From contig QPMI01000039.1 of assembly GCA_004431415.1 (NCBI GenBank), positions 62,001 to 126,000 on the forward strand: a stretch of DNA of 64,000 nucleotides. Reading direction: 5' to 3'. Positions 37,606 through 49,287 of the stretch are shown one piece after another. Every line of letters starts with the position of its first letter. The stretch's first letter is position 1. The notes under the pieces were generated by a model. The model did not search any database, was not told the DNA's origin, and saw nothing but the letters and a program-made list of their open reading frames with translations. Both the position numbers and the translations under genes were made by a program. Source of the DNA: Cyanophora paradoxa. Taxonomy: Eukaryota > Glaucocystophyceae > Cyanophorales > Cyanophoraceae.

Positions 37606-40600
37606 ATGAGCATGGCGGCTCACTTTCCGCGGGTTGCCGACTACTTCGTGGTGGTCGGCCTGAAGCGCCTCGTGCCGTTCGGCAGCGTCCATGCGGACGA
37701 GAACGGCGGTTCGCGCGGGCGGCTGTGCTTCGAACGTTCTTCGAGCGGCTGACGCAGCAGCGCGACGCTCAGATGTCGACCTCTTCAAGATCACATTCAA
37801 GAGCTCCATCGTCGACCGCTATCCGTTAGCGCCCGCGCCGGCTTCCGGCCCGCGCCCGCTTCCGCCGACGTACGCACGCAGGTTCATGGATCACGAGGAG
37901 AGCCCGCTGCCGGAAGCGGTGCCGCTCTTCTGCCAGCCGGAGGGCGTGGCGCTCACTCGAGTGCCCTCGCTTCCGATGCACTTCAGCTTCGTCCTTACGG
38001 AAGTGAGCGGCGCGCGGGTCTACGGCTCCGCGCTCACCTTCTGGGGTGCGCTCGCCGCCCTCTGCTCCTCCGCCGCGCCTGCTGAGCGCCCGCTGTGTCC
38101 GCAGAGCCAATCGAGCGGGAGGCGGTCGACGCGTTCGTCGCCGGATTCAAAGAGAAGGCCGCGGACGGCTCGCTGGGCGCCCCGGAGGCCGCGGGACGCC
38201 ACAGCGGGGCCGGCGGCAGCGGAGGCGGAGGCGGGGGCGGGGGCGGGGGGAACCTCGCGTTCCTCGCCTCGGAGCGGTCGCCGGCGCGGCGCTTCTCGGA
38301 CGACAATTTGATCTCGCTGGAAGACGAGTCCGAGGCGCTGCGGGCCTCCGCCGGCGTCATCGGCCGCGCCACGACGGCCGCCGTGGGCGCCGCCGCGCGC
38401 TCGGCGGCCGCCGCCTCGGGGCCCAGGGTCCGCTACGTCCCCGAGGAGGTTGCCGGACCCTCCAAGGAGCGCATCTACGCCCCCAAGACCCTCTGCGTCC
38501 TCTCCCACTGGCCCTTCCTCCTACCCCTCCAGTCCTGGCTCCGCCAGCTCTACCAGATTTCCCTCTCCGGCTCTCCCCTACCCCTCGAGCGATACATCTC
38601 CAACTTCATGCGCGAGGTGCCCCTACCCCCTCCCGGCCGCGTCCAGGTGCCCCGCCCCCGTACCCCTGCCTGCTCGGCGTACCCGCACCCGTCCGCCTTC
38701 AAGCCGCGGTACCCCGCAGGTGGCCGTGTACATCGGCGAGCGATCCCTCATCCTCTCCCGCCCCCCGCCCAACGAGCTGCCCCTCGCCGACGTCCGCCCG
38801 CACCCCGCTTGCCCCCCCCCCCCCACCCCTCCCGAAATAGCTCTGATCGTGTACCCCGCAGTTCTCAATGCGCCGCGTCTTCGAGTGCCTCAGTCAGGAG
38901 AACATTCTCACCGTCTTCGCGTGCCTCCTCACCGAGCGCAAGGTGCCGTACCCCCCGTCCCCTTTCCCCCTCCCCATCGTCGTCCTATGACTGTGCACCC
39001 CGCCCAGGTCCTCTTCCGAACATCCCACCGCGCCATTCTGACGGAGGTCGCCGAGGCGAGCGCGTACCCCGCCCCAGCATCGACCCCCTTTTCTAACATC
39101 CCCGCAGTCCTTCCTGGCGTTCCTGTACCCCCTCCAGTGGCGCCACGTGTACATCCCCGTACTCCCCGTGGGCCTCCTCGACTTTCTTTTCGCTCCTGGT
39201 GCGTACCCCTGCACCGCCACTGCTCCGTTCCGTGTTTCGAATGGGCTCTACCCCGTCCAGTTCCCTACCTCATGGGGGTACACTCCTCGCTCCTCGACGA
39301 CGAGCTCGTATCCGCCCAGCTCCCCCACGAGGTCGGCGTACCCCCCGGTCGTTGCCCGTACCCCTCCTCAACCCCTCCAACCCCAGGTCGTCGTGGTAGA
39401 TCTGGACAAGAACAGCGTGACGTCACGGGACGAGCTGGGGTACCTGGTCAGCCCTGCGTCCCTCCCGTCCCTTCCTTCGCGCCGCGCAGCCAAGGTCCGC
39501 CCTCCCCGTACCCGGCAAAGCCGTTGCCGTCGAACTCCGTACCCCCCCCCAGCTCTCCGAGGCCCTCCGACCGCACCACCCCCCCTTCGACGCCGCCATC
39601 CGGGACTCGATGGCGAGTATCATGTACCCTCCCTTCCTCCACCCCCACCCTCCTGATCCTCTGCCCCCCAGTTCGCCTACGTGGACCTGGCCTTCCAGGT
39701 TCGAATCCGGCCTGGTCCCTTTTTGCTTCCCGTCTGACTCCGCACCCGCAGAACGCCCCCGCCCCCGACGACGCTGTGGGCGCCCTCGGCTCGCGCCCCT
39801 TCAACCAGAAGGTCCGCGGTTCGAATCCGGCCGGGACCCTTTCCCTCGTCCGAAGCCGCGCGCAGGGCGTCCGTGCGGCCTTCCTCCGGTTCTTCGTGTC
39901 CCTCCTCAAGGCCCGCAATTCCCGTACCCCCTCGCTTTTTTTCTTGTCCTGAAGCTGCCTCCTCTTCCCGCAGAGCTACCGCCAGTTCATCCGCCCCCCG
40001 CCCCCCGCCCCTCCCCCCGCGGACGGCGAGCAGCCGCACGTACCCTCCACCGACGAGCTCTTCGACAAGGTACCCTTGAACCTTCTTGTACCCCTCCCGC
40101 TTTTTCCGAGCGCGTACCCTCGCAGGCCGCCTTCCTCGCGTCCCTCGCGGATGACTGCCGCGTGCGAACCCCCCTCCAACCTCCCGATCCCGTACCCTCC
40201 CACCGACACGCCCCCTCAGCCCTTCGTCTCCGCCTTTCTCGAGACCGAGGCCTTCGCACGGTACCCCCCGCAGCGTCCCATTACCCTCTGCGCGGATCCT
40301 TACCGCGTACCCCTGCACAGCTTCGTGCACGACAGGGGGGTACGGGACCCGGAGGCGCCCGCCTTGGACGTCCAACTCTTCGACGAGCACATCGAGGCGC
40401 GTACCCCTATGCTCACAAACCCGTACCCCACCCGCGCTGAGCCTCGCGCAGGCCAAGCTGAACGACTCGCGCTTCCGCATCTTCAAAAGGGTACCCCGCC
40501 CGGACCCCGCCCCTAGGACCGGCCCACCCGACGTTTTCTGTACCCCTCGCAGGACACGCCGCTGCTCTCGGCTGACGGCTCGTTCACTAAAATGTATGTC

Positions 40601-43357
40601 TCGATCGGACCCGACGCCTCTGCTATCGATCCCCTTTGTGCGCACCGTACCCCCGTCCCTCGTGTTTCTGCCCCTGAGGCGTGCCGTACCCCCAGCCCGG
40701 TTCGCGTACAAGGTCTTCCCCTCCCTCGACCCCAAGCTCTTCCCCCTGCCCCGCCACGGTACCCGTCTCCGCTGCAATGCCCCCCCCCCCCCCCCCGCTT
40801 CGCTCTTACTGGTACCCCCGGAAGTTGAGCCCCTGGTACGGCCGGAGGGCGGCCGCTCCTCGGTAGCCCCCGGGGACGATTCGGGGGCCTTCGGAGGGCA
40901 CCCCACGGCCCCCGCGGTGCGCCCGTACCCCCCCTTCAGGTCCGCCCCGACCCTTACCTCTCCCCCCGCAGGACGACCGGCCGCCCCCGCCTCGCGCCCT
41001 CGTCATCACGACCTTCGGTACACCCCCCCCCTCCTCACGCTCCCCCCCCTCCACCTGATTTCGGCGTGTACCCCCAGGGACGTGGTTCACGCTGACGAGC
41101 TGGCTGGCGGGCACGCGCTGGCTCTCCCCCCCCGACGCCCAGGTCCGCCCCCTGGGGCTCAAAGAGCGCTCTAGACGGGCCTCGCTCTCGAGGGTACGGG
41201 ATTAGGCGGGAAGACTCTCGAGGGTACGGGATTAGACGAGAGATGGGCCTAGGCGGGAAGGCTTGTCCGGCGAGCTTCTTCGCGTGGTGCTTGCACCTCC
41301 CTGCTGCCCGCCTCCATCCATCGGGCCGACCCCTGCTTCCATCCGCCCGCCCTCCTTTCCGCCCACTCACGGGCCCCCCCGGGCAGCTGGACCTGGCGCT
41401 GGACGTCCTCGCCCGCATGCGCCGCGGCGGCCTCCGCCCCGACGAGGTCCCGCCCCCGCCCCGCCCCGCCCCGCCCCCCGCCACGCCACGTTCCTTCCTG
41501 GGCGCCTCCGCCCCGCCTCCCGCCCCGCATCTCTGAGCGCCACGCCTCATAAAAGCTAGCATACAAACCTGCCACGCCCCGCCCCGCGCCGCCTCTCTGA
41601 GCGCCACGCCTCGCCCTGCCTCGCCTCACCCTGGGGCAGGGGGCGTACCGGGCGCTGCTGGCGGCGTGCGGGCGCTGCGGCCTCGCCGAGCACGCCCTCA
41701 AGGTCCGCCCAGCCGAGCCTCTTCGGCGAGCTCTGAGAGAGCGCGCCGCCGCTTCTGGCCCCGAGAGAGCGCGCCGCCGCTGCCCCCGCGCCTCACGCGA
41801 GCTCGCGGCTGGGGGCAGGTGGCGGCGGACATGCGGAGCGCGGGGTGCCCCCTCGACGCCGTTGCCTCCGTCCTCCTCGCCCGCGCCCTCGCCGGTAGGC
41901 CTAGCTCGGCTCAGCTCTAGCCTCCAGGCTGTAGAATCTGGCTCTAGGCTAGATCTAGCCCGGACCCTCTCTGACCCCATCTGACCGCCGCTGTCTGTCC
42001 CCAGCCGACCGGCGGGGCGGGGAGGAGCGGCGCAGCGCCCCCGGGACGCCCCTGAAGGGGGGCGGGCCCTCCCCGCGGCCCTCGCCCCGCCCCTCCCCGC
42101 GCCCCCCGCCCTCGCCCGTACCCCCCGCCTCGGCCTCGGCCTCGGGCCCGCTGGACCCGGCGGCCATCCCCGTGCTCGTGCGCCGGGCCGCGCACGGCCC
42201 TGCCCCCCACCGCCGCTCCGGCTCCGACGGCGGCGGCGCCTCCGCCTCCTCCTCCGCCTCCTCCCCCTCCGATCCGGCGCGCCCCTTCCCGCCCACCCCC
42301 CCACTCCTCCCGCCTCCTTCTTAACTGGCTCGCAGGGGGCGGGCCCGGCGGGGGTGCGAGTGGAGGTGGATGCGGGGGCGCGCTGCGCCCACTGCGAGGC
42401 CCGCGTACCCGAGGCCGACGTGCGCGTACCCCCCCTCCCCCCCCAAGGCTTAAGACAGGGAGCCTTCATAATATCGGCTTCATAGAAAGGACCCGCGCAA
42501 CCTGCCCAGATGAGACGTAAGATGGATCGAATCGGCCGGGGGGTACGCGTGCAGGTGCGGGCGGGGTGGACGGCGCAGCTCTCCGACTACACGACCCGCT
42601 GCCCCAAGTGCCGCGGCCGCTTCGTTCCCCGCTTCTCGGTCGTCATCCACCCGCCCCCGCCCTCGCTCCCCTCCTCCGGGCAGCCCCTACCCCCCCTCGA
42701 CGCGTACTTCGTTCCCGCGGCGGCGGCCGCCGCCGCCGCGCGCGCCGCCGCCATGGTTCCCTTCCGCCCCGCCCACTCGCCCCCGCCGGACCCGACGCGG
42801 CCCTCCCCCCCCACCGTCTGCGAGTTCCTCTCGCCCTTCGTCCTCCGCAAGGAGGTACCCCCGCCCCTCTTCCCCCCCCCCGGCTCCTTTCCCTTACCCC
42901 CCACGCAGGTGGAGCGCCTGATCGCGGAGGACGACGCGCCGCCGCCCGCGGCGCCCTCCGGCGACGACTCGGTGAGCGCGCCGGCCCTCCCTGGCTTGCC
43001 GGGCGCGGATCCAAAGCGGGTAGAGGCGGTCCCTAGCTTTACCCCTCCGAAGACACTCTCCGTCTCTCGCCTCTCCCCGCCCCTCTCCCCGCCGCGCCCC
43101 GCCCCGCCGCTGAGCCGCGCGCCGGGGCAGAAGGGGGCGAGCCTGCTGGAGGGGGCGGTGCCGCGGGACTCGGCCGCCAGCCCCCTCCGCCTCGTCCACG
43201 AGTGCGTCCCCCGACCCCGCTCCCGCCCCCCCCCCCCTCCCTTGTCGTCACGTACCCCTCCGTCGCCTTCAGGCGGGGGGCGATCTACTGGAACGTGGTG
43301 TGGGCCTTCGCGGACATCGGCCTCCCCTCCGAGTTCCTCCTCCGCCTGCCCCCGTAG
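37606..43357 (+). CDS. DENND4-like Rab guanine-nucleotide exchange factor with PPR repeats
   Basis: DENN proteins activate Rab GTPases. The start gives MSMAAHFPRVADYFVVVGLK; phase-1 and phase-2 joins give DVDLFKITFKSSIVDRYP and FMDHEESPLPEAVPLFCQPE (uDENN). Then ERIYAPKTLCVLSHWPFLLP, LERYISNFMREVPLPPPG, LSQENILTVFACLLTERKV and QWRHVYIPVLPVGLLDFLFA (cDENN), and FLRFFVSLLK joined over a GC-AG intron to SYRQFIRPP (dDENN). Pentatricopeptide-type helices follow (LDLALDVLARMRRGGLRPDE, YRALLAACGRCGLAEHALK, VAADMRSAGCPLDAVASVLL). The end has a zinc ribbon (ARCAHCEARVPEADV; GWTAQLSDYTTRCPKCRGRF) and WNVVWAFADIGLPSEFLLRL, TAG at 43355-43357. DENN plus PPR plus a C-terminal Cys pair matches animal DENND4 (Rab10 exchange factors). 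Most introns start GTACCC. Confidence 0.88.
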
Positions 43358-43868
43358 CCGGCCCGTAGCCGGCGCGCCGGCGCCAGCGGCGGCCGCGGCG
43401 CCCTCGCCATGGCTACGTACGCGTGCACGCGCACGTTGTGGCCCCGGCACCGGGCCCGGGGGCCGGCGCCGGCGCCGGCCCTCTGATCTTTACGAAACAG
43501 TAGCAGCAGCAACGCCAGCGCCATGGCCAGCGCCAGAGGGGCGCGGCTCGCCCCTGTGCATGAGCCGCCCGCGCGCGGCCGCCGCATGCGCAGCGCCAGC
43601 GCTAGCTATTGCGCGCGAACGGATCGATCGCGAATTCGAAGAACGCCACGAGGGGCGCGGCTCGCCGTGCATGCATGCATATGTGGCCTAGGCCGGCCCC
43701 CCCCCCCCCCCCCCACCCGGTGGCGGGTACAGGTCTGTACAAGGCTTCGTAGGCCGTAGGCCGCGAACTTCCCCCAGGCTTGGACGTTGGCCTGTACATG
43801 TAGCTAACCATGGCCAGCGTGCACATTCAGGCTCGAGGCACATGTACAGCTAACCCTACCACCTTCTG
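43358..43868. other. Intergenic interval between DENND4-like and NHL genes (copy 1)
   Basis: Contains GGCGCCGGCGCCGGC, GCATGCATGCATATG and CATGTACAGCTAACC palindromic motifs and a C run of 16 or so at about 43697. The same interval follows copy 2 with a shorter C run. No gene is supported. Confidence 0.5.
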
Positions 43869-45351
43869 GTGACGGACATGTGCATGTACAGCTGCAGCGT
43901 AGCAGCGACTGGCCGGGTGCGCTTGCACGCGGGGGCGATAGCTGGACGGCGATTTAGAAGGCGTGCAGCCGGATTCATCGGTGGCACGGATGCGCCGGCG
44001 GCGCCGGCGCTCTTCGCGCTGTGCGTGACGTCAGCGGTGCTGCTGCTGGGGTCACTTCGGAGCGCTGCCGCGCAGACATTCACGAACGCTGCCGGCTTCA
44101 CATCTGAAGGCGCGCTGTCCGCTCCGGGTCGTACGCGCGTTCCACACGTAAACCCGCTGATGTGGCGCCGGCGCCTCGCCGCGCGTACGCTTGCGCAGGC
44201 AGCCTCCGCTACGAGTTCTCCATGAGCAGCGACCCGACTACGAATCAAACGTATCCCCGCGGCTCGGCCCTCTGCCAGGCGACCGGCCAGCTCTACGTCA
44301 TTGTGGGCGGCTGGGGCGAGGCGATCCGCAGAGCGAATCTCTCCGCGGGGGCGCCCCGCCCCGATACGCTCAGTGCGGCTCCTTTGACATCGCTCGCCCC
44401 GTGCGCCTCCGACAAGCTCTCGTGCAGCCGAGGCTCCGTACCTCGTTGGCTTTTCGGACGGGACGAGCGCGGCGGCTGGCTTCACTGACGGCTACGGCAC
44501 CAACGCGCGCATGAGCGCCATCGACGGAGTCGTAGGCTGCGTGCGCCGCCGCCGGCCCCCGGCCCCGGGCCCCGCCTGCCCGCCCGCCCGCCGGCGCCGC
44601 CTAGGCCTCCGCGCGCCCCGCCCGCCCCGCCGACGCGCCGGCCTGCGCACGCAGCAACTTTCCTTCGACTCTCTATGCAAGTACCTCTACTTTGGTGGGA
44701 CCCATCGCCGCCCTCCGTCCCTCTCGGCTCGCGCCCGCCAGGCCTGACCGCCGCGCGCCGCGCAGCGCAAGGCAACAGCATCCGCCGCGTGCGCATGGCG
44801 GACAGCTATCTCGAGACGATAGCCAACATTGCCGATCTCGGGGGGTCCGGCGCCCTGGTGCGTCAGCCCCATCCCCGCCCGCCCGCCCCCGCCCTCCCGC
44901 CCCCGCCCCCGCCCCCGCCGGCTCACGGACGGCTCGCTCGCGGGCCGCCGCCCTTCTAGACGGTGAGCCTCGACGGCCTGCGGGTGTACAAGTTCAACGC
45001 GTTGGCCCTCGTCAGCTACACCATCGCGAGTGCGTCCTCCCCCCGGGCGGCGCCGGCGGGACCCGAAGCCAACGCCGGCCGCGCCGTGCCGCAGCCGGAG
45101 CCGTCGCACCCGTCGCCGGAGGCCCGGCAAGGGGCTACGCCGACGGCATCGGTGCGCCCCGGGCGCCGCCCCTTGGCCCTCGCGATCGGCCCCAGAACGG
45201 GGGCGGGGCCGGGGGTACAGGGACGGCGGCGGCGTTCGGGGAGGTGGCGAGGCTGCTGGAGGTCGAGCCGGGGGTACTCCTCGTCGGGGATATCGACGGC
45301 GGCTCCCTGCGCCGCGTCGACGTCGCCACCGGCGCGGTGCGTCGACGTCGT

Positions 45352-45387
<36 letters not shown>

Positions 45388-46411
45388 CTCCGATCCCGGC
45401 CCGGCCCCCACGCGCTAGCGCTCATCCGGCTCGCAGGTGAGGACCCTCGCGGGGTCGCCCCCGAGCGCCGGCATCGCGCGGACCGTCGTCGCCGGTGCGC
45501 CTTCCGCTCCGCTCCGCTCTCCCGGAACAGCTCTCCCGGCCTTCCAGGCCTGACGCCGCGCGCCGCGGCCTGGGGCGGGGCCGGGCGCAGGCGTCGGGAC
45601 CAGCGCCCGCATGCACTCCCCCACAGGAATGTACTTCCACGCCCCCAGCAAGACCCTCTACTACTCCGAGGTGGGCGAGCGCTCCTCCTAATATGTACCC
45701 CTGGCTTCTCCGTATACGTACCCGTCGCGACGCCCGCCGCCCCTCGCAGCTCATCGTGAACGTCGTCCGCAAATTCAACCTCCGAACGCGTGCGCGGGCC
45801 CTCGCTCAGCACCCGGCCCCGCCCCGCCCGCTATACGTTAACGCTGTACCCCCAGTCGAGGTCTCCGGGCCGATCGCAAGCCTCCCCGTCCTCCAGCCGA
45901 ACGAGGCGTGGGTCATGTCCGTCGCCTGCCAGCCCGAGCAGTGCGCCCCCGGCCCAAAGAACCTTTCTACTAGCTTTCTAATAGCTTTCTACTGGCACAA
46001 CGTAACATTAACATAACATTAGCACAACAACTACGAGCACAACTTTCTATAGTTTCAGGCCCAAAGAAACCCGACCCTAAAAACCTTTCTCCGAGCTTTC
46101 TTTCTTCTAGAGCCACGTACGCATTGATCTGAGTGCCTTTCTGTGCGATCGCAGGCAAGCCTGCTACCTCAACATGTGGTACCCCTTCCACCGCGTCTTC
46201 GTCCTCGACGTCCCCTTCCCCCCGGTGCCTTTCTATAATAAGCGCTGATCTACGCTTTGCCGGTTCGACGTGGCCCCGCGGTCGCATGCGCACGCAGGCG
46301 GCGCGGGCGGCGAGGCCGGCGGCGTGCGGGGCGGCGGAGGGGGGTGCCTGCGTCGCGGTGGGCCCCGGCGCCTCGGTCGCCATCGACGGCGCCTCCTTCG
46401 TCGTCACCTGA
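43869..46411 (+). CDS. Secreted or membrane-anchored NHL-type beta-propeller protein (copy 1)
   Basis: The first exon contains a hydrophobic signal or anchor (APALFALCVTSAVLLLGSLR, then SAAAQTFTNAAGF). Next exons read LRYEFSMSSDPTTNQTYPRG and ALCQATGQLYVIVGGWGEAI; then FSDGTSAAAGFTDGYGTNAR, DSLCKYLYF, NSIRRVRMADSYLETIANI, ARLLEVEPGVLLVGDIDGGS joined to LRRVDVATGAVRTLAG, and MYFHAPSKTLYYSEV. AGFTDGYGT, the YLYF..N.IR pattern and RVDVATG.V.TLAG are the NHL repeat signature: extracellular propellers that bind ligands. Later exons carry cysteines (MSVACQPEQCAPG, QACYLNMWYPFHRVFVLD). The end is GPGASVAIDGASFVVT, TGA at 46409-46411, in phase after DVPFPP. Exon limits are approximate because one intron is a C run of about 30 (about 45357-45385). 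Ligand unknown. Confidence 0.7.
45357..45385. repeat. C homopolymer, about 29 nt
   Basis: An intronic C run just after GTCGTAC; the equivalent tract in copy 2 (about 60021-60050) is interrupted by GC at its start. Confidence 0.9.
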
Positions 46412-47333
46412 ACCTGAACCTCGAGCGCGGCCAATCGGCTCAGCGGCTTGGCCCTTCGCCCGCGTTCCGAAGTTCGCCGAGCGGCCATCGGACCGCCCCA
46501 CTCCCTTCTAGATCTCTTCTAGAGCGCGGCCGCGGCCGATCGGCTCGGCCAGTCGTCCGGGCCGGGGGCCGCTGTCGCCGGGCGGATCGCGACGCCCGGC
46601 CCGCTATAGGCCGAGCCAGTCGTCCGCTGTCGCCAGGCGGATCCGATCGCGGCAACATTTGGCCCGCCCGCTCTATATATATATGCCTTTCGCGGCCGCT
46701 CATGATCACTGCCCCCTCCGATCGCTAGGCCCCTCCGTTTGTCGTCCCCCTGCTTCTTCTTCCTCTTCTTCCCTCCCCTCCTCTTGTTTTTTACACTTTG
46801 CCTCCTCGCGTGCTTTATCTTCTTTCGGCGATCGACTATTCGGGTTTTTTATTGCTTCCGCTTTCGTCCTCGGGCCTACTCACCAGCTAGCTTCTGTATT
46901 CAATTTATTATCAAATTCAAAAAGCCTTGAAGCACAAAGGTCTAGATCTAGAGCCGGCACACTAATCAATCTCCACGCTCCGCCCTTATTCCCGAGATCT
47001 ATATCTGGTGCACAAGTTCGATCGAATTTGTGCTCGAACATCTTTTCTCTTCGACCGAATTCGTCACGGCGTGCTGTACATGTACTCCAGGAGTCGGTCC
47101 GACGGCCCTCTTTGCAAGCATACCGCCGCCGCCATGCTGATCGTACACTCGAACGCGGGTCAGCGATGGCCCGTGCACGTGATCATGATCAATATTAATC
47201 GCGCGCGATCCTGTGCAGAATTCGAGCCTGCATTCGATATCGATTGCACAGCGCATCATGATCAAGTGCATCATGATCAGGTGCGCCTCAGGCCTTGCCC
47301 AAGCTGGTTAATCATCAACTATATCCGCTGCGC
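46412..47333. other. Interval upstream of the beta-helix gene; includes duplication right edge
   Basis: Pyrimidine-rich and AT-richer sequence (TTCTTCCTCTTCTTCCC) with CATGATCA palindromes at 47176-47280. Duplicated sequence ends at about 47230. A short palindromic GATCATGATCA pair and two copies of CATCATGATCA lie just after the edge. Confidence 0.45.
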
Positions 47334-49287
47334 ATGCAGCCTTCTGCATCAAGCTCGCCTCTCGCGGACAACTTCGATATCGACGCGCTGCTCGCACCCG
47401 TCTGCGAGGTCGGCCGTTTCGAAAGCTTGCTTAAGCTTGCACTGCGGCAGGCAGCTGCATTTAAGTTGAGGCAATCGCAAGTGCGTGCGGGCCGCCGCGC
47501 GGGACGCGATGGCTTCGGAGCTCGTCGCCGCCGCCGAGGAGAGGGCCAGGGCGGTGCGCATGCGCCGGCGATTTTAGTTCGGAAGTACTCGCGACATCGA
47601 TGCCGATCGCAAATGCACCTTGCACTCGCGACATCGATCGCTCGCGAATTAAATTAAATTAACCTTTGTTCCGACGTCGCAAATTCCAAATTGATCACGA
47701 ACAGGAGCGCCTGGAGGCCGCGGAGCGCGAAGCGACGGCGCAAAGGAAGCTCGTCTCCACCATGGAAAAGGCCGAGGCGGTGAACCTCGGAATCGAAAGA
47801 TTAGATTTCCGTTTCGGCGCTGCGTTCATCGAGTCGCGATATCGATCGGCTGTGCGCGTGCAGGCCGATCGCGAAAAATCGGACGAGCTCGAGAAAGCCG
47901 CCGATGCGGTGCGCGTCACCCGAAAAATGCCCTGATACATGCCTTTAGAGAGTTGAATTTCATTTGCACCTTTTGCAGGTCGCCGCTGCCTTGGAGCGCG
48001 CAGCCTCCGCTGAGCGCCGGGCCGCCCTCGCTGACGCCGACCGGCACGACCTCTCCGTGCGTGCACGTGCACGAAAATTAAATCCAGAGAGCGCGTAATT
48101 ACTAAAACTTCGCTGAAAAATGAGGATTCGGTTGATTTAAGCGCAATGCAGGAGCGTTTGTCTGTGGCGGAGGCGGAGGCTGAGAGGCAGAAGCGCCGGG
48201 CCGAGGCAGCTGAAGCAGCGGTTCTTGTCTTCTTTTATATACAATTAAATAGCTGCTCGTCGCGCGAATACTGCAGCTGCAGCTGTAATATTTTGAGCGC
48301 AGGCCGCCTTATTCGGGATTCAAGGCGGTTGTATTATTCTAAGCCCCGGGTCCAAGATCATGGATGCCGTTCGGTCCGCCAAGCCTGGGCAAACTGTCGT
48401 CCTCGCCCCCGGCCGGTGCGTTTCTGCGAAGCCCGGCGGTCCTCGCGATCGCAGGGCTGTCGCGATACGGTCACCATATGCATCGCGTGGGCCCTCCAGA
48501 GCCTTGGAGTTGGCCATGGGTGGCTCGCTCAAGTCATATGACCGTACTGGTGACCACGTGCACCACCAACTCCGCCCCGACAGGTACAAGGAGCAGCTGG
48601 TGCTGGACACGGACGTCCGCGTCGTCGGGCCGCGGGAGGCCGTCCTCGAGTGGGACGGCGGCCCCGCCACGCTGGTCTGCAAGGGCCTTGCGGCGCCGAC
48701 CGTCAAGGGCATCACGATCCGCAACACGGGGCCGAAGAATGCTGCAGTGTTGATCAACGGCGGGAGCCGGGCCGTCGTGGAGGGATGCGACGTGTCCAAC
48801 GCGCGCGAAGGCATCAGCGGTGTCGATGTCTGCGACGCGGGGACAGCCCCGATCCTGCGCGGTGCGCGCCCCTAGGCCTTTTCGCCCTTGGCCGTGCGAT
48901 ATTGTTTCGTTTTTCCTGGCCACTGATTTCGATTCGCATTTCCATTGCACAGGGAACATAGTACACGACTGCGGCGTCATGGGCCTCTGCTTCTACGCCT
49001 CGGCGAAGGGCACTGCGGAGGGCAACGACATCTACAGGAACGCGGGCCCCGGCGTCGGGATCATGGACGACGCGAACGTCTCCGTGAGGGGCAACCGGTG
49101 CGCTCCTTTAGTTTCCCAATTTTTATTTTAATCTCTCTCTGAGGCCCACATATGTATGTTTCTGAGGCCTGGTCCCTCCAGGATCCATGACCAGGAGTCG
49201 GGGATCCAGCTGTACCGGGGCGGCAAGGCCGCCATGGAGGGGAACGTGCTGGAGAGGCTCGGGCCCGGCCGCAGGCCCGAACGTTGA
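47334..49287 (+). CDS. Coiled-coil plus right-handed beta-helix protein
   Basis: The start MQPSASSSPLADNFDIDALL is followed by helical exons (EQERLEAAEREATAQRKLVS, ADREKSDELEKAADA, LERAASAERRAALADADRHD, ERLSVAEAEAERQKRRAEAA). These join to AALFGIQGGCIILSPGSKIM and DAVRSAKPGQTVVLAPGR|YK. The rest is a parallel beta-helix: ATLVCKGLAAPTVKGITIRN, AAVLINGGSRAVVEGCDVSN, NIVHDCGVMGLCFYASAKGT, GNDIYRNAGPGVGIMDDANV and IHDQESGIQLYRGGKAAMEG, ending LERLGPGRRPER and TGA at 49285-49287. Repeated G..I..N turns are those of the NosD/CASH/pectate-lyase-like fold, as in FBXO11 or carbohydrate-acting enzymes. The function is undetermined. The early coiled-coil junctions are less certain than the helix part. 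Confidence 0.7.

Larger units (their letters stand above)
38313..47230. repeat. Segmental duplication, copy 1 (about 8.9 kb)
   Basis: From CTCGCTGGAAGACGAGTCCG (38313) to about 47230 the sequence recurs in the same orientation at 52999-61705. Most stretches are identical for hundreds of bases, including introns and homopolymer-bordered spacers; differences are short indels and a few replaced patches. The left edge falls inside a DENND4 exon; the right edge lies just before the beta-helix gene. Confidence 0.95.

Noticed and set aside
39690-39840. Two GGTTCGAATCC boxes (also at about 54360 and 54480) resembling the tRNA B box / T arm, one followed by a T run
   Set aside because: The T-stem does not pair over five bases, no A box, anticodon arm or acceptor stem surrounds them, and both lie in DENND4 introns between correctly phased exons.
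39677-40906. A 409-codon minus-strand frame opposite DENND4
   Set aside because: It is a mirror of GTACCC-rich introns and exons that read correctly as DENN domain on the plus strand, and it repeats opposite copy 2.
42587-43450. Minus-strand Gly/Arg frames near the end of DENND4 (and copy 2)
   Set aside because: Mirror frames of the zinc-ribbon exons; no conserved motif.
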